NCBI GenBank assembly: GCA_025699075.1
Contig: JAILWG010000003.1
Coordinates: 124,001 to 188,000, forward strand
Direction: 5' to 3'
Length of the DNA: 64,000 bases
Origin: Candidatus Nitrosopumilus sp.
GTDB taxonomy: Archaea; Thermoproteota; Nitrososphaeria; Nitrososphaerales; Nitrosopumilaceae
The stretch's first letter is position 1. Every line of letters starts with the position of its first letter. Shown here one piece after another: positions 32,410-41,091 of this stretch. Made by a program: the position numbers and the translations under genes. The notes below the pieces were generated by a model that was not told where the DNA came from, did not search any database, and was given only the letters and a program-made list of their open reading frames with translations.

Positions 32410-32826
32410 TTAATTTTTTTCAAATAATTTATTTAAGAAATTTCTTTTATGTTCATCAATTATACCCTTAATTTCTTTTACCTTGTTCTGAAGATCAATT
32501 TTTGGCTCTGTGAACACAAGAAGAATGTAATTGCAAATATTGATTGTTATGATGGATGTTTTTTCTCTTTGAATTGTAGAGCATTGAAACGCTCCAAATG
32601 AATCATCAAAATCTCTTCTAAAACTAGATTCAAGTGCAAATCGCATATACATCAGTTGTCTTTTTTCATCATTTACCATTGGAACTATCTCTTCTTTGAA
32701 TCCTCCTGCATACAAATTTCCCTTATCACTAATCAGCCCCGCAAATCTTGTATGTTCAAGATTCAGTATTTCGTTACAAAGATTTTGCATATCTGTCTGA
32801 ATTATATCTTCAGTTATGACACTCAT
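32410..32826 (-). CDS. Small roadblock-like family protein, paralog 3 of 3
   Basis: 138-residue paralog of the proteins at 4403 and 20941. It shares ARFAGLISDKGNLYAGGFKEE, an IQREKTSIITINI strand and a VFTEPKIDL strand. A TATATAC box lies about 25 nt before the ATG, indicating a leaderless transcript. The charged C-terminal helix is slightly longer than in the other two. Function unknown. Confidence 0.75.
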   Translation of the reverse strand: MSVITEDIIQTDMQNLCNEILNLEHTRFAGLISDKGNLYAGGFKEEIVPMVNDEKRQLMYMRFALESSFRRDFDDSFGAFQCSTIQREKTSIITINICNYILLVFTEPKIDLQNKVKEIKGIIDEHKRNFLNKLFEKN

Positions 32827-32996
32827 AATTATTCAATAGTTTGTTTAGTATATATCAAAAAAGATTTCAAATTTCTAATGGTAACATAGGGAATCCCTTC
32901 TAATAACTTGGATTGCCTATAACAGAACTTGGATTCATGCCTAGTACTCGATGATTATACCGTAGATCGGGGAGGAGTAGTAAACTAAGTTGTGTG

Positions 32997-33111
32997 TGCC
33001 GGGGGCGAGTTTCGAACTCGCGACCTCCAGATTATGAGTATTGCCTTAGTTGGAGAACCGTTAGAGTTTACCAAATTAACTGGCACTCTAACCAGGCTGA
33101 GCTACCCCGGC
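32997..33111 (-). tRNA. tRNA-Met (CAU), elongator type, with intron
   Basis: The - strand folds as a tRNA: acceptor GCCGGGG/CCCCGGC with discriminator A, D-arm GCTC..GAGT, T-arm GCGAG-TTCGAAA-CTCGC, and no encoded CCA. The spliced anticodon arm is CCAGA-CTCATAA-TCTGG, giving anticodon CAU. It lacks the initiator-type GGG/CCC anticodon-stem pairs, so it is elongator Met. A 40-nt insertion (33040..33079) interrupts the 5' side of the anticodon stem, apparently after position 30, rather than the canonical 37/38 site. I could not draw a perfect bulge-helix-bulge motif. Confidence 0.88.
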
Positions 33112-33154
33112 ATATTATAAGGCTAAAAATTTGGGAAATTAAATGATTCTAATT

Positions 33155-34816
33155 TTACTTTAAATCTTTCCAGGCAACATTTTCATTTTTTACCCAAAGG
33201 AATTTCTTTTGTAGTGCTGATGTGTACAATTTTTCCCATTCTGCACCTACTTCATCAGTCCATGCTTTGAAAACACGAGGATCAATGTAGTTTCTTAAAG
33301 ATGTGCCAATGTTGTAATCTTTAGTTTTTTCAGATAAATCAATTTGTAACTCTAATTTTTCTAGTCTTTCTTTATGCTTTGATTTTTGTTTTTTAATTTG
33401 CTCATTTAGTGTCTTGATTCTCTTTGTTTTACTTTTCTTTTGAGTGTCTGTTTTAGGTTCACTTGCTTCTACTTTTTTAAGAGTCTCCTGAGTCTTTTTC
33501 CATGCTTGCTCTTTCTCTACTTTTTTGAGTGTATCTCTTTTCTTTTGTAATGACTGCTCAAATGTTTTAGGAATGGTTCTTTTGTGATTACACATCATGG
33601 CAGCTTCAAGATTTGCTAATTTTGCATGATATATTTTCTCAGTTGCACTTTTTCCTTTAATGTTGTCATGTTCCACAAGATAGTTTTTGACAACAGTTGT
33701 TGCAAGATATGTTCTGAATACTTTGGCAGTTAGTCCTTTGACAATACTGGAATAATATTGATTCACATGTCTTGAGGTGATGTCATCAAAAATCTCGTCT
33801 TTTGGCTTTTTCTTTTCAACCAATTTTTTGAGATTTTCATGAAATTGCTTATCATGTCCTTCAGCAACCACTGTTTCCTGCCATCTGACACTGTCTTTAC
33901 CTAGAAAATCAAATTCAATTGCATTTGGAGTAATTTTGATGTGCTCTTTTCTTAGAGTTGTAGCACCTACGGTATCTGCCTCATCAGGATCCTTTTCGTC
34001 TCCTACTCTCATTGCAGTTCTATAAATCAAATAACAGGCAGTAGCAATTCTACTTATTTTAGGATCTTTACTTTTCATGTCTTTGACAATTCTGTCTTTA
34101 ATTTTGTCGATTTCCTTTGCAAGCTTTACTGCTTTTTCATATTTCTCTTTGTCTCTATCTTGTTTTAATCCTGCAGTATCTGCTAGCCACACATACTTTC
34201 TTTTTTGTGTCAAAAAATCCATCCAGCTTGCTAACCACATTGAATCTTTATCATGAATTATCTTGCCCCATTTGCCTTCAGGTACTTTGGCTTCTTTTCC
34301 AAGGTTTAGTGTGACATCTTTTGCAGTGACCCGTGGTTTCCATCTACCTCTAAGTGGATGTTCTCCTCTCCCGATGAATATTCCTGGAGGCTCGGCCATG
34401 TAGTTTCCTACTTCGACTTCCTTTCCGTCCATGATGGCAATTCCGTATTTTGCTTTTAGTTTTTCACGTAGGTCTTTTCTTTTTGCAGCAAGGGATTTTT
34501 TTTCCTCTTTGCTCATCATTTCTTTGAGATCTTTTTCTTTGTCAACTATTTTGTAAGCATTTGAAAAATCAATGTCTTCATATGATATTTTTTTAAATTT
34601 TGAATCTAGAGTTTTTGCAAAATCTGCAGTGAAATTTTTCTGAAAAACTTTGTCTTGTGCATATGGTGTATCTTTCTTTTTGGCCCACTGATACACCATC
34701 TCTTCCTGGTCCAGATCAAGATTTACTGGTTCTCCTTTGATCTTTATCTTAATTCCCTGTGCCTCATATGCAGGAGGAAACAAGATTCCGTTGTGTTGTA
34801 GGGTTTTCCATTTCAT
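33155..34816 (-). CDS. DNA topoisomerase IB
   Basis: Eukaryote-type topoisomerase IB (553 residues), which relaxes supercoils by a 3'-phosphotyrosyl intermediate and is a hallmark of Thaumarchaeota among archaea. The N-terminal WKTLQHNGILFPPAY and GIFIGRGEHPLRGRWKPR match the core, RTAMRVGDEKDPDEADTVGATTLRKEHI holds a catalytic Arg, and LRNYIDPRVF holds the nucleophile Tyr (about Y510). A Lys/Glu-rich coiled-coil linker (about 400-490) separates core and Tyr domain. It is shorter than nuclear Top1 because the long N-terminal extension is absent. Confidence 0.96.
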   Translation of the reverse strand: MKWKTLQHNGILFPPAYEAQGIKIKIKGEPVNLDLDQEEMVYQWAKKKDTPYAQDKVFQKNFTADFAKTLDSKFKKISYEDIDFSNAYKIVDKEKDLKEMMSKEEKKSLAAKRKDLREKLKAKYGIAIMDGKEVEVGNYMAEPPGIFIGRGEHPLRGRWKPRVTAKDVTLNLGKEAKVPEGKWGKIIHDKDSMWLASWMDFLTQKRKYVWLADTAGLKQDRDKEKYEKAVKLAKEIDKIKDRIVKDMKSKDPKISRIATACYLIYRTAMRVGDEKDPDEADTVGATTLRKEHIKITPNAIEFDFLGKDSVRWQETVVAEGHDKQFHENLKKLVEKKKPKDEIFDDITSRHVNQYYSSIVKGLTAKVFRTYLATTVVKNYLVEHDNIKGKSATEKIYHAKLANLEAAMMCNHKRTIPKTFEQSLQKKRDTLKKVEKEQAWKKTQETLKKVEASEPKTDTQKKSKTKRIKTLNEQIKKQKSKHKERLEKLELQIDLSEKTKDYNIGTSLRNYIDPRVFKAWTDEVGAEWEKLYTSALQKKFLWVKNENVAWKDLK

Positions 34817-34893
34817 ATCATTTCACTTTAAAATTGCGGACTTTGATGAAATTCTATCCTATCTGTATATCAATTTAGCGTACAAGTACGATG

Positions 34894-35724
34894 TCAGCTA
34901 GGAAATAGCTCTTTACTCATGTATTTCTCAAATTCTATGTCTGTTTTCATCTTTTTTGCCTCCATAAACATGGCAGCATCAGTACCTACCACATATCGAG
35001 GCAGCATTTTCTCATCATGAATTGCCTTCATCACAACATCTGCCACTTGAGAAGGTGCAGTTCCCATCTCTACCATCATTTTAAGGCCCGCCAAAATATT
35101 GTCAGTTAAAGCCTTGTATTTTGGGTCGATTTTTGATTCAGGAATTTTCATTGAATTAAAAAAGTTGGTCTTGATTACTCCTGGTTCAATTAAAGTAGTT
35201 TTAATTCCAAACTGACCAAGCTCATATCTGAGACATTCTCCAAGTCCTTCTAATGCAAACTTTGAGCTGATATATGCTGCAGAACCTGGTAATCCCATTC
35301 GTCCTGCAACGGAACTAATGTTGATAATGCTTCCGGAATTTTGTTTTCGCATAATTGGAGCAACTTCCTGAATGATTCTAACAATGCTGAAAAAATTTGT
35401 CTCAAACTGTTTTCTAAAGTCATCTACTGAAATATCTTCAATACATCCAAACTGGCCATATCCTGCATTGTTAACTAGTACGTCTAATCGTCCACATTCC
35501 GCCATAACTTTTTTGATGGCAGAGACAATTGATTCTTCTTTGTCTACATCTAATTCTATTATTTTGATTGGGAGGTTCTCTTTTTTTACAGCATGTTCTA
35601 ATTCCCCTGACTTTTTTGTATCTCTCATACTGGCAAATGTATCATATCCATCTCTTGCTAATGCCAGTGCAGTTTCCAATCCAATACCTGATGAACTGCC
35701 TGTGACAAGAGCAACTTTTTGCAT
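34894..35724 (-). CDS. Short-chain dehydrogenase/reductase
   Basis: A classical SDR of 276 residues. It has the cofactor loop VTGSSSGIGLETA, LDVDKE, NNAGYGQFG, the catalytic Ser (INISSVAG), YISSK (Tyr and Lys of the active site) and EPGVIKTNF. NAD(P)-dependent oxidation or reduction of a carbonyl/alcohol is expected. The substrate is not evident. Its neighbours (helicase and topoisomerase) give no metabolic context. Confidence 0.9.
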   Translation of the reverse strand: MQKVALVTGSSSGIGLETALALARDGYDTFASMRDTKKSGELEHAVKKENLPIKIIELDVDKEESIVSAIKKVMAECGRLDVLVNNAGYGQFGCIEDISVDDFRKQFETNFFSIVRIIQEVAPIMRKQNSGSIINISSVAGRMGLPGSAAYISSKFALEGLGECLRYELGQFGIKTTLIEPGVIKTNFFNSMKIPESKIDPKYKALTDNILAGLKMMVEMGTAPSQVADVVMKAIHDEKMLPRYVVGTDAAMFMEAKKMKTDIEFEKYMSKELFPS

Positions 35725-35766
35725 ATTAATTCTAAATTCTTGTTATATTTATCCCATTTTGATTAA

Positions 35767-38277
35767 TCACACAAGCGGTTTGTCCCCTTCTATGGGATCA
35801 ATTAATTCTGTTTTTTCTCCTGAATTGATTCTCTCTAAAATCTCTAATGCTGAATATTTGTGGAGATATTCGTTATTGTTACCGCATCTATATGAGAATG
35901 TACATCTGGGGCAACCTGATTCATTTTTGCATGGACACTCTTTTACAATAGACATGCTTCTTTCTAGAGCTTTTTCAAATCTGTCATAGAGGGCTTTACT
36001 TGCACCACTGCCTCCTATTGCTCCATCATAGATGAAAATCAAGCCTGACGTACCTAAAGAAATGCCTCCCAAATCTTGAGAAACTCCGCCTGTTATCATA
36101 TTACTCCCTTCTATTACAACATGCTCTGTTGCATGATATCCGCTTGCTTCTGTGTATTCCTGATCTTCTGATTCTTCAATTACTTTAAGAGGTCTTGGTG
36201 CATGAAACACTATTCCCTTTGTGACAAAGTCGTACTCTAATGGAGAATCCAACGTTATTTTTTCTCCTTGTGTGATTTCTTGTCCTAGTTCAATATTGAC
36301 ATAACCGTAAACCTTTTTTTCAATATGCAATTTGCAAAATGCAATCTCTATTCCATTTGCAATTCTTCTCTCAAAAACAGTTTCAATAGTTGGCCATTCT
36401 TCTGTTAAAGATTTTGTATAATATGGATAATCTCTAGGTATTCTCTCCAGTTTTGCATAGTTTTTTTCTGGATAATCAAATTCTTTTACTTTGTAGCGCA
36501 CTCCAGCTAGAAAATAGATTGCATCCTTGTGTATCTCTTCTAATGCAATTGGCAGTACTCTGTCTCCGACTTTATTACCATCTAAGAAAATATCTATTGA
36601 TTTACCGATCCCTCTTATGCTGTATTCATTTAGCAATGAATTAATTTTATCAAAATTTGGAATTATTCTGTTATTGAATTCTTTTAGATTCTCTTTGATT
36701 ATGTGATGCTCTATAACCTCTTGATGTTCTTTTAACTCATGTTTTGAAATTGGTCTATCACATGCCATTGCTAATACTTGAAATTCTTCCACAAACGGAT
36801 TTTTAGGATCAATGTATGTTTTCTCAATATCTTCAAAATAATCGTCAGGATGATTTTTGTAATATTGAGATATTGGATCATTTCCCAATGCTAAAAATGC
36901 ATATCCTCGCTGACCTTTTCTTGCGGCTCTACCAATTCTCTGAATTAGTCTATTTACAGGAATTGTAGATGATATGACACAGTCAACATTACCCACATCT
37001 ATGCCTAATTCTAGAGTAGGGGTGCATGAAATTGCCTGCAAACTTCCTTCTTTGAATTGTCTTTCAACTGACATTCTATAATTTGCCATTAATCCGGCTC
37101 GATGAACTTTGATGTTTACTTTTTGTTTTTTTGCTTGAATTGCTAGCAATTCCGAATTTAGATGTGAATTATTGAAGACCATTGTCTTGTGATTTTTCTG
37201 AGTCAGTTTTTTTGTCAACTCTACCATAAGCGATCTTTGTGTTCGAAGTGAAGGGAATAACATTGCAAAATCTGTTTTTCCTTTTTTTCCAGATCCTTGA
37301 ATTTTCTGCATCTTTTCTCCAAATAATTGCTGACAGAATTCTTTTGCGTCATCTAGCGTAGCCGATGCTGCCACAAATTGTAACTTGTTGGTACAAATTC
37401 TTTTGAGTCTTTTAATGATGTAATGAACATTTGTTCCAAAAATTCCTGAATATACATGGGCCTCATCTATTACAAGAATTCTAGTTGATGCCAATAGTGA
37501 TGAAAATTTTGTTTGGTGCCACATATGATAATGTAAAACATCAAAATTTGTAATCAATATCTGTGGAGGATTATCTATGATTTCTCTACGTTCATCTAAT
37601 TTTGTATCTCCATCAAAGACTCTGACTTTTACTCTTATTTTCTCTGCAAATTTTTGGATTTTTGGATACTGATCACGAGATAATGCCTTAGTTGGATATA
37701 CAAAAATTGCAAAGACATTACCTTCAATTGCATCTTTTTTTATTCTTTGGATGACTGGAATCAAAAATGCCTCTGTCTTTCCAGATGCTGTAGGCGCTTC
37801 AATTACTACATTTTCTCCAAATGTGATTTCTTGAATTGCTTCTTCTTGAAATTTGTAAAATTCCTCAATTTTCAGTTCCTTGAGGTGCTCTGTAATTGTA
37901 TCGTCTAATCCTAAATCTTCTACTTTACAGCCCATTTTAGGCTCAGGATTGGTCAAAACCTTGTATTGTGAGATATAGTCTTTTTTAGAAAATAGAATCT
38001 CTTCTGTAATTTTATCTGGCTTGCTGTTGCCAATCATTTTTTTAATTTCATTCTCTCCTCTCACAATTCCTTCTTCTTTGAGTCCTTCTGACAGCCCTCC
38101 TTCTGTAACAAGCCCTTTGTCGAATCTTGAAAGAAATTCCAGGAATACTTCATCAACATTTTTTGAGAATTCTAAGAGGTCCTCAATACCACATTTCTCA
38201 CAGGAGACGTGCATTTTTTTATTGAATGTTTTTTGAATTTCTATTTTTGACTTACATTTCGGACATGAGAATTTCAA
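35767..38277 (-). CDS. DEAH superfamily-2 helicase with DUF1998-like domain (MrfA-like)
   Basis: 836-residue ATP-dependent DNA helicase. Residues 5-29 hold a zinc ribbon (CPKC, CEKC). The helicase core has Walker A APTASGKTEAF (K167), motif Ia YPTKALSRDQ, DEAH at 271-274, SAT (ASATLDD), and motifs TLELGIDVG and QRIGRAARKGQRG. The C-terminal region resembles DUF1998 and ends with four Cys in CPCKNESGCPRCTFSYRCG. This layout matches the MrfA/YprA helicases linked to DNA-damage repair, with an added N-terminal ribbon. It is divergent from a DNA methyltransferase gene. Confidence 0.88.
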   Translation of the reverse strand: MKFSCPKCKSKIEIQKTFNKKMHVSCEKCGIEDLLEFSKNVDEVFLEFLSRFDKGLVTEGGLSEGLKEEGIVRGENEIKKMIGNSKPDKITEEILFSKKDYISQYKVLTNPEPKMGCKVEDLGLDDTITEHLKELKIEEFYKFQEEAIQEITFGENVVIEAPTASGKTEAFLIPVIQRIKKDAIEGNVFAIFVYPTKALSRDQYPKIQKFAEKIRVKVRVFDGDTKLDERREIIDNPPQILITNFDVLHYHMWHQTKFSSLLASTRILVIDEAHVYSGIFGTNVHYIIKRLKRICTNKLQFVAASATLDDAKEFCQQLFGEKMQKIQGSGKKGKTDFAMLFPSLRTQRSLMVELTKKLTQKNHKTMVFNNSHLNSELLAIQAKKQKVNIKVHRAGLMANYRMSVERQFKEGSLQAISCTPTLELGIDVGNVDCVISSTIPVNRLIQRIGRAARKGQRGYAFLALGNDPISQYYKNHPDDYFEDIEKTYIDPKNPFVEEFQVLAMACDRPISKHELKEHQEVIEHHIIKENLKEFNNRIIPNFDKINSLLNEYSIRGIGKSIDIFLDGNKVGDRVLPIALEEIHKDAIYFLAGVRYKVKEFDYPEKNYAKLERIPRDYPYYTKSLTEEWPTIETVFERRIANGIEIAFCKLHIEKKVYGYVNIELGQEITQGEKITLDSPLEYDFVTKGIVFHAPRPLKVIEESEDQEYTEASGYHATEHVVIEGSNMITGGVSQDLGGISLGTSGLIFIYDGAIGGSGASKALYDRFEKALERSMSIVKECPCKNESGCPRCTFSYRCGNNNEYLHKYSALEILERINSGEKTELIDPIEGDKPLV

Positions 38278-38371
38278 GATCTATTTGATTAGAAATACTT
38301 GATGATTTATTGTTTGGTAGATATTATGACCCATGACATTATTAAGCTAGAAGAAAGTCTTGAATTTAAAA

Positions 38372-39148
38372 ATGAAAAAAATAGAAATTAACAAAATTTA
38401 CAATCAAAATTGTATTGAAGGAATGAATCTTATTCCTAAAAATAAAATTGATCTTGTAATTACTGATCCTCCTTTTGCCATCAATTTCAAGGCAAAAAAG
38501 GCAAACTATAATCGAACATCTTCTCGCGTCTTAACTGGATACAATGAAATCAAACCTGAGGATTACTATGATTTTACATTTGCATGGATGAGTGAGGTTT
38601 TTCGAATCTTAAAAGATTCAGGAAGCATGTATGTATTTTCAGGGTGGAATAATCTAAAAGATATTTTACACGCTCTTGATGATGTTGGATTTACTACTGT
38701 AAATCACTTGATTTGGAAATACCAATTTGGGGTAGTCACTAAAAGAAAATTTGTTACATCTCATTATCACTGTCTTTATGTATGCAAAGATGACAAGAAA
38801 CGAAAATTCTTTCCATTTTCTAGATTCAAAAAAGATGAAAAAACCAAAGATGGCCGTAGTCTTCATTACAAAGACAAAGAAGATGTTTGGGATATCAAAA
38901 GAGAATATTGGACAGGGGATGAAAAAACTCCAACTAAACTTCCCTCTGAAATAATAAAAAAACTACTAGAATATTCTAGTGAAAAAAATGATTTGGTACT
39001 TGATCCATTTCTTGGTTCTGGACAAGTTGCTGTAGTTAGCAAATCCCTTAAAAGAAAATTTCTTGGATTTGAAATCGTTCCAGATTATTACAAATTTGCT
39101 AAAAAACGACTAGATACAGACACATACAGAATTAAAAAATCAAAATAA
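38372..39148 (+). CDS. DNA methyltransferase (N4-cytosine/N6-adenine), solitary
   Basis: About 258 residues. The catalytic motif IV TDPPF precedes the SAM-binding motif I DPFLGSGQVAV, the order of beta-class enzymes (N6-adenine or N4-cytosine). The target-recognition region lies between (about 100-190). I use ATG 38372 (MKKIEINKIYNQNC), the common start of this family, over TTG 38360. No restriction gene or specificity subunit is adjacent, so it may be an orphan epigenetic or protective enzyme. The helicase next door is divergently oriented with about 95 bp between the starts. Confidence 0.88.
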   Translation: MKKIEINKIYNQNCIEGMNLIPKNKIDLVITDPPFAINFKAKKANYNRTSSRVLTGYNEIKPEDYYDFTFAWMSEVFRILKDSGSMYVFSGWNNLKDILHALDDVGFTTVNHLIWKYQFGVVTKRKFVTSHYHCLYVCKDDKKRKFFPFSRFKKDEKTKDGRSLHYKDKEDVWDIKREYWTGDEKTPTKLPSEIIKKLLEYSSEKNDLVLDPFLGSGQVAVVSKSLKRKFLGFEIVPDYYKFAKKRLDTDTYRIKKSK

Positions 39149-39149
39149 C

Positions 39150-39497
39150 TTATTCTGTTTTCTTGGATTCATCTGGTCTTTTTTGACCTATCTTGGAAGC
39201 AATGTTCTCTCTTAATTCATCATCTGTTTTATTTTCAATTTTTACTCCTGCTGATTTTGCAATCATTTCTAGCTTTTCTCGTTCTGTTTCGACCGGCCCT
39301 GAAATTTTAGGTGATTCTTCTGTAAACTCTTTCATCTGATTCTGAATTTCATTTTTGGCTTTATTGTATTCGTTGACTGCCTTTCCCATTTTCCTTGCTG
39401 CTCCTGGCAGCTTTCCTGTTCCTAGAATCAAAACAAGTGCAACAAAAATTATGATCATCCATTCACTCCCTCCAATGTTTAATGAATAATCTAACAT
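39150..39497 (-). CDS. tatA: TatA/E-type twin-arginine translocase subunit
   Basis: Small membrane protein (115 residues) with the TatA layout: one short transmembrane helix (EWMIIIFVALVLILGTGKLP), the FG-like hinge at GTGKLP, an amphipathic helix (GAARKMGKAVNEYNKAKNEI) and a charged tail. It forms the channel-like part of the Tat pathway that exports folded proteins. No tatC is in the window. Copper and other cofactor proteins seen here could be its clients, which is inference. Confidence 0.9.
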   Translation of the reverse strand: MLDYSLNIGGSEWMIIIFVALVLILGTGKLPGAARKMGKAVNEYNKAKNEIQNQMKEFTEESPKISGPVETEREKLEMIAKSAGVKIENKTDDELRENIASKIGQKRPDESKKTE

Positions 39498-39625
39498 GAC
39501 TTGATATTCTCTAATTTGAAATTAAACGTAATGTCTGTATTTGTGCCTACATTCATGACCTGTTCTTGAATTTCATTCATGAGAAGTACTTATTGATTTA
39601 AATAAATTCAGAACTCATACTTTTT

Positions 39626-39940
39626 ATGAAAAAAATAGAAGCAATCGTTCCATCTGGAACTAAAGATGCAGTAGTTGCTGCTATCAAAAAAGTTGGCGTT
39701 GGTGGTGTAACTATACATCAAGTTCAAGGACAAGGTGCACAAGATCCTCCTCTAGTAGGACAATATTTCAGTAGAGATATGATCATCTGTGTTGTGGATG
39801 ATCCTAAACTAGATGATGTCATAAATGCAATTGCAAATGTTGCTTGCACTGGAACTAAGGGTGATGGCAAAGTCTTTGTCACAAATATTGTTGATGCACT
39901 TGACATCTGCACTAAAAAACGTGGAACAATGGATATCTAA
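39626..39940 (+). CDS. PII-family signal protein with short T-loop
   Basis: 104-residue PII-type trimeric sensor. The ferredoxin-like core (KKIEAIVPSGTKDAVVAAIKKVGVGGVTI) and the ATP-binding B-loop TGTKGDGKVFVTNI are intact. The T-loop (GQGAQDPPLVGQYFSRDM) is about nine residues shorter than in GlnB/GlnK and lacks the uridylylated Tyr, so it cannot contact AmtB or PII partners in the usual way. PII proteins sense ATP/ADP and 2-oxoglutarate. It overlaps the convergent MFS gene by 4 nt. Glutamine synthetase and GDH are encoded nearby. Confidence 0.85.
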   Translation: MKKIEAIVPSGTKDAVVAAIKKVGVGGVTIHQVQGQGAQDPPLVGQYFSRDMIICVVDDPKLDDVINAIANVACTGTKGDGKVFVTNIVDALDICTKKRGTMDI

Positions 39941-41091
39941 TTTGAGATTCTCTGTGGTTCTAGTTTCTTTCTAGCAGTTATTGCAAATAGTGCAACTCCA
40001 ATTCCTATTATACAAAACACGACATATGGTGTTTCATTTCCAAATGATTGTGTTATTGGACCCCCTATAGTTGGACCTATTGCCCAACCCATTCCAAAAA
40101 CTGTTTCATATGCTCCAATAATTTTGCCTGAAATTCCTTTTCGAGTTTTACTAAGAATTACTTCTAGGGTTAATGGGAAAAATATGCTAAATCCAAATCC
40201 CATTAGAACCAAAGCAACTCCAAAAGTTATGATTGAATCTGCAACAACTGATATTGCCAACCCTACAGATACCGCAATAGTCCCTGCAATCAAAGTCTGA
40301 CTTGTCCTTCTTGCAAATTTTCCAGCTAATGCAAGAGATATCACACGTGATACCCCAAAAACAAAATACAATAACAAAATATCTGTAGGATTCATTCCGT
40401 TATCGTTAAGAAATGCTGGGTAAATTGTGAGGATTATTCCAAAAGATGATGTACAAAAAATCAGTAATATGATCACTTCTGGAAATCTCTTCATTTCCTT
40501 AATCGATGAAAATGAAAATCGCTCATGATGTTTCACTACTTTTTTTCTTGAGGCTAAAAGTGAGGTAATTATTGCAGCTGCTAGAATAAATGCTGCAATT
40601 TGGAACATTATTCTATATGTGATGTCAAAGCCTTCTAGCAACACTGAGCCTAGCAATGGTCCTACCATGAACCCCATCACAAAAAACATTGTAAACCAGG
40701 AGATGTGTTTGACTCTGTTTTCTTCTGAACTTTCATTTGAAATAATGGCCTCACATGGAGGCCAAAAAAATGCGTGTGCAATTCCTGTCATTATCCTAAA
40801 TCCCATAATTTCTGGAACTGATTGCGCAATTGATAGAAGATAAATTGATGCAGAATTAATTGCAGCCCCGAGTGATAGCAGATACCCGTTGTTAATTCTA
40901 TCTAGTAAAATTCCTACAAAAAGTGGGATGAACATGTAAGGAATGAAATTTGTTAATCCGATTAATCCAAGCTCAGAATATGTTGCACCTATGATATTTT
41001 TTGCAAATACTGGTAGAACTGGACCGTGTAATCCATACGAAATCCCTATGATTAAACCTGTAATGTTGACAAGAATGAGAATTCTATTCAT
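39937..41091 (-). CDS. Major facilitator superfamily transporter
   Basis: Membrane protein of 384 residues with 12 predicted helices in two halves. The loop between helices 2 and 3 reads GILLDRINNGYLL (the G-x-x-x-D-R signature of MFS), and helix 4 region RIMTGIAHAFFWPP resembles drug/sugar exporters. Start ATG overlaps the stop of the methyltransferase gene by 4 nt, so the two are translationally coupled. Substrate unknown; export of a methylated compound is conceivable from context only. Confidence 0.9.
   Translation of the reverse strand: MNRILILVNITGLIIGISYGLHGPVLPVFAKNIIGATYSELGLIGLTNFIPYMFIPLFVGILLDRINNGYLLSLGAAINSASIYLLSIAQSVPEIMGFRIMTGIAHAFFWPPCEAIISNESSEENRVKHISWFTMFFVMGFMVGPLLGSVLLEGFDITYRIMFQIAAFILAAAIITSLLASRKKVVKHHERFSFSSIKEMKRFPEVIILLIFCTSSFGIILTIYPAFLNDNGMNPTDILLLYFVFGVSRVISLALAGKFARRTSQTLIAGTIAVSVGLAISVVADSIITFGVALVLMGFGFSIFFPLTLEVILSKTRKGISGKIIGAYETVFGMGWAIGPTIGGPITQSFGNETPYVVFCIIGIGVALFAITARKKLEPQRISN

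Noticed and set aside
32997-33111. Using the tRNA-Met gene as an integration site
   Set aside because: No integrase gene and no repeated tRNA 3' end nearby.
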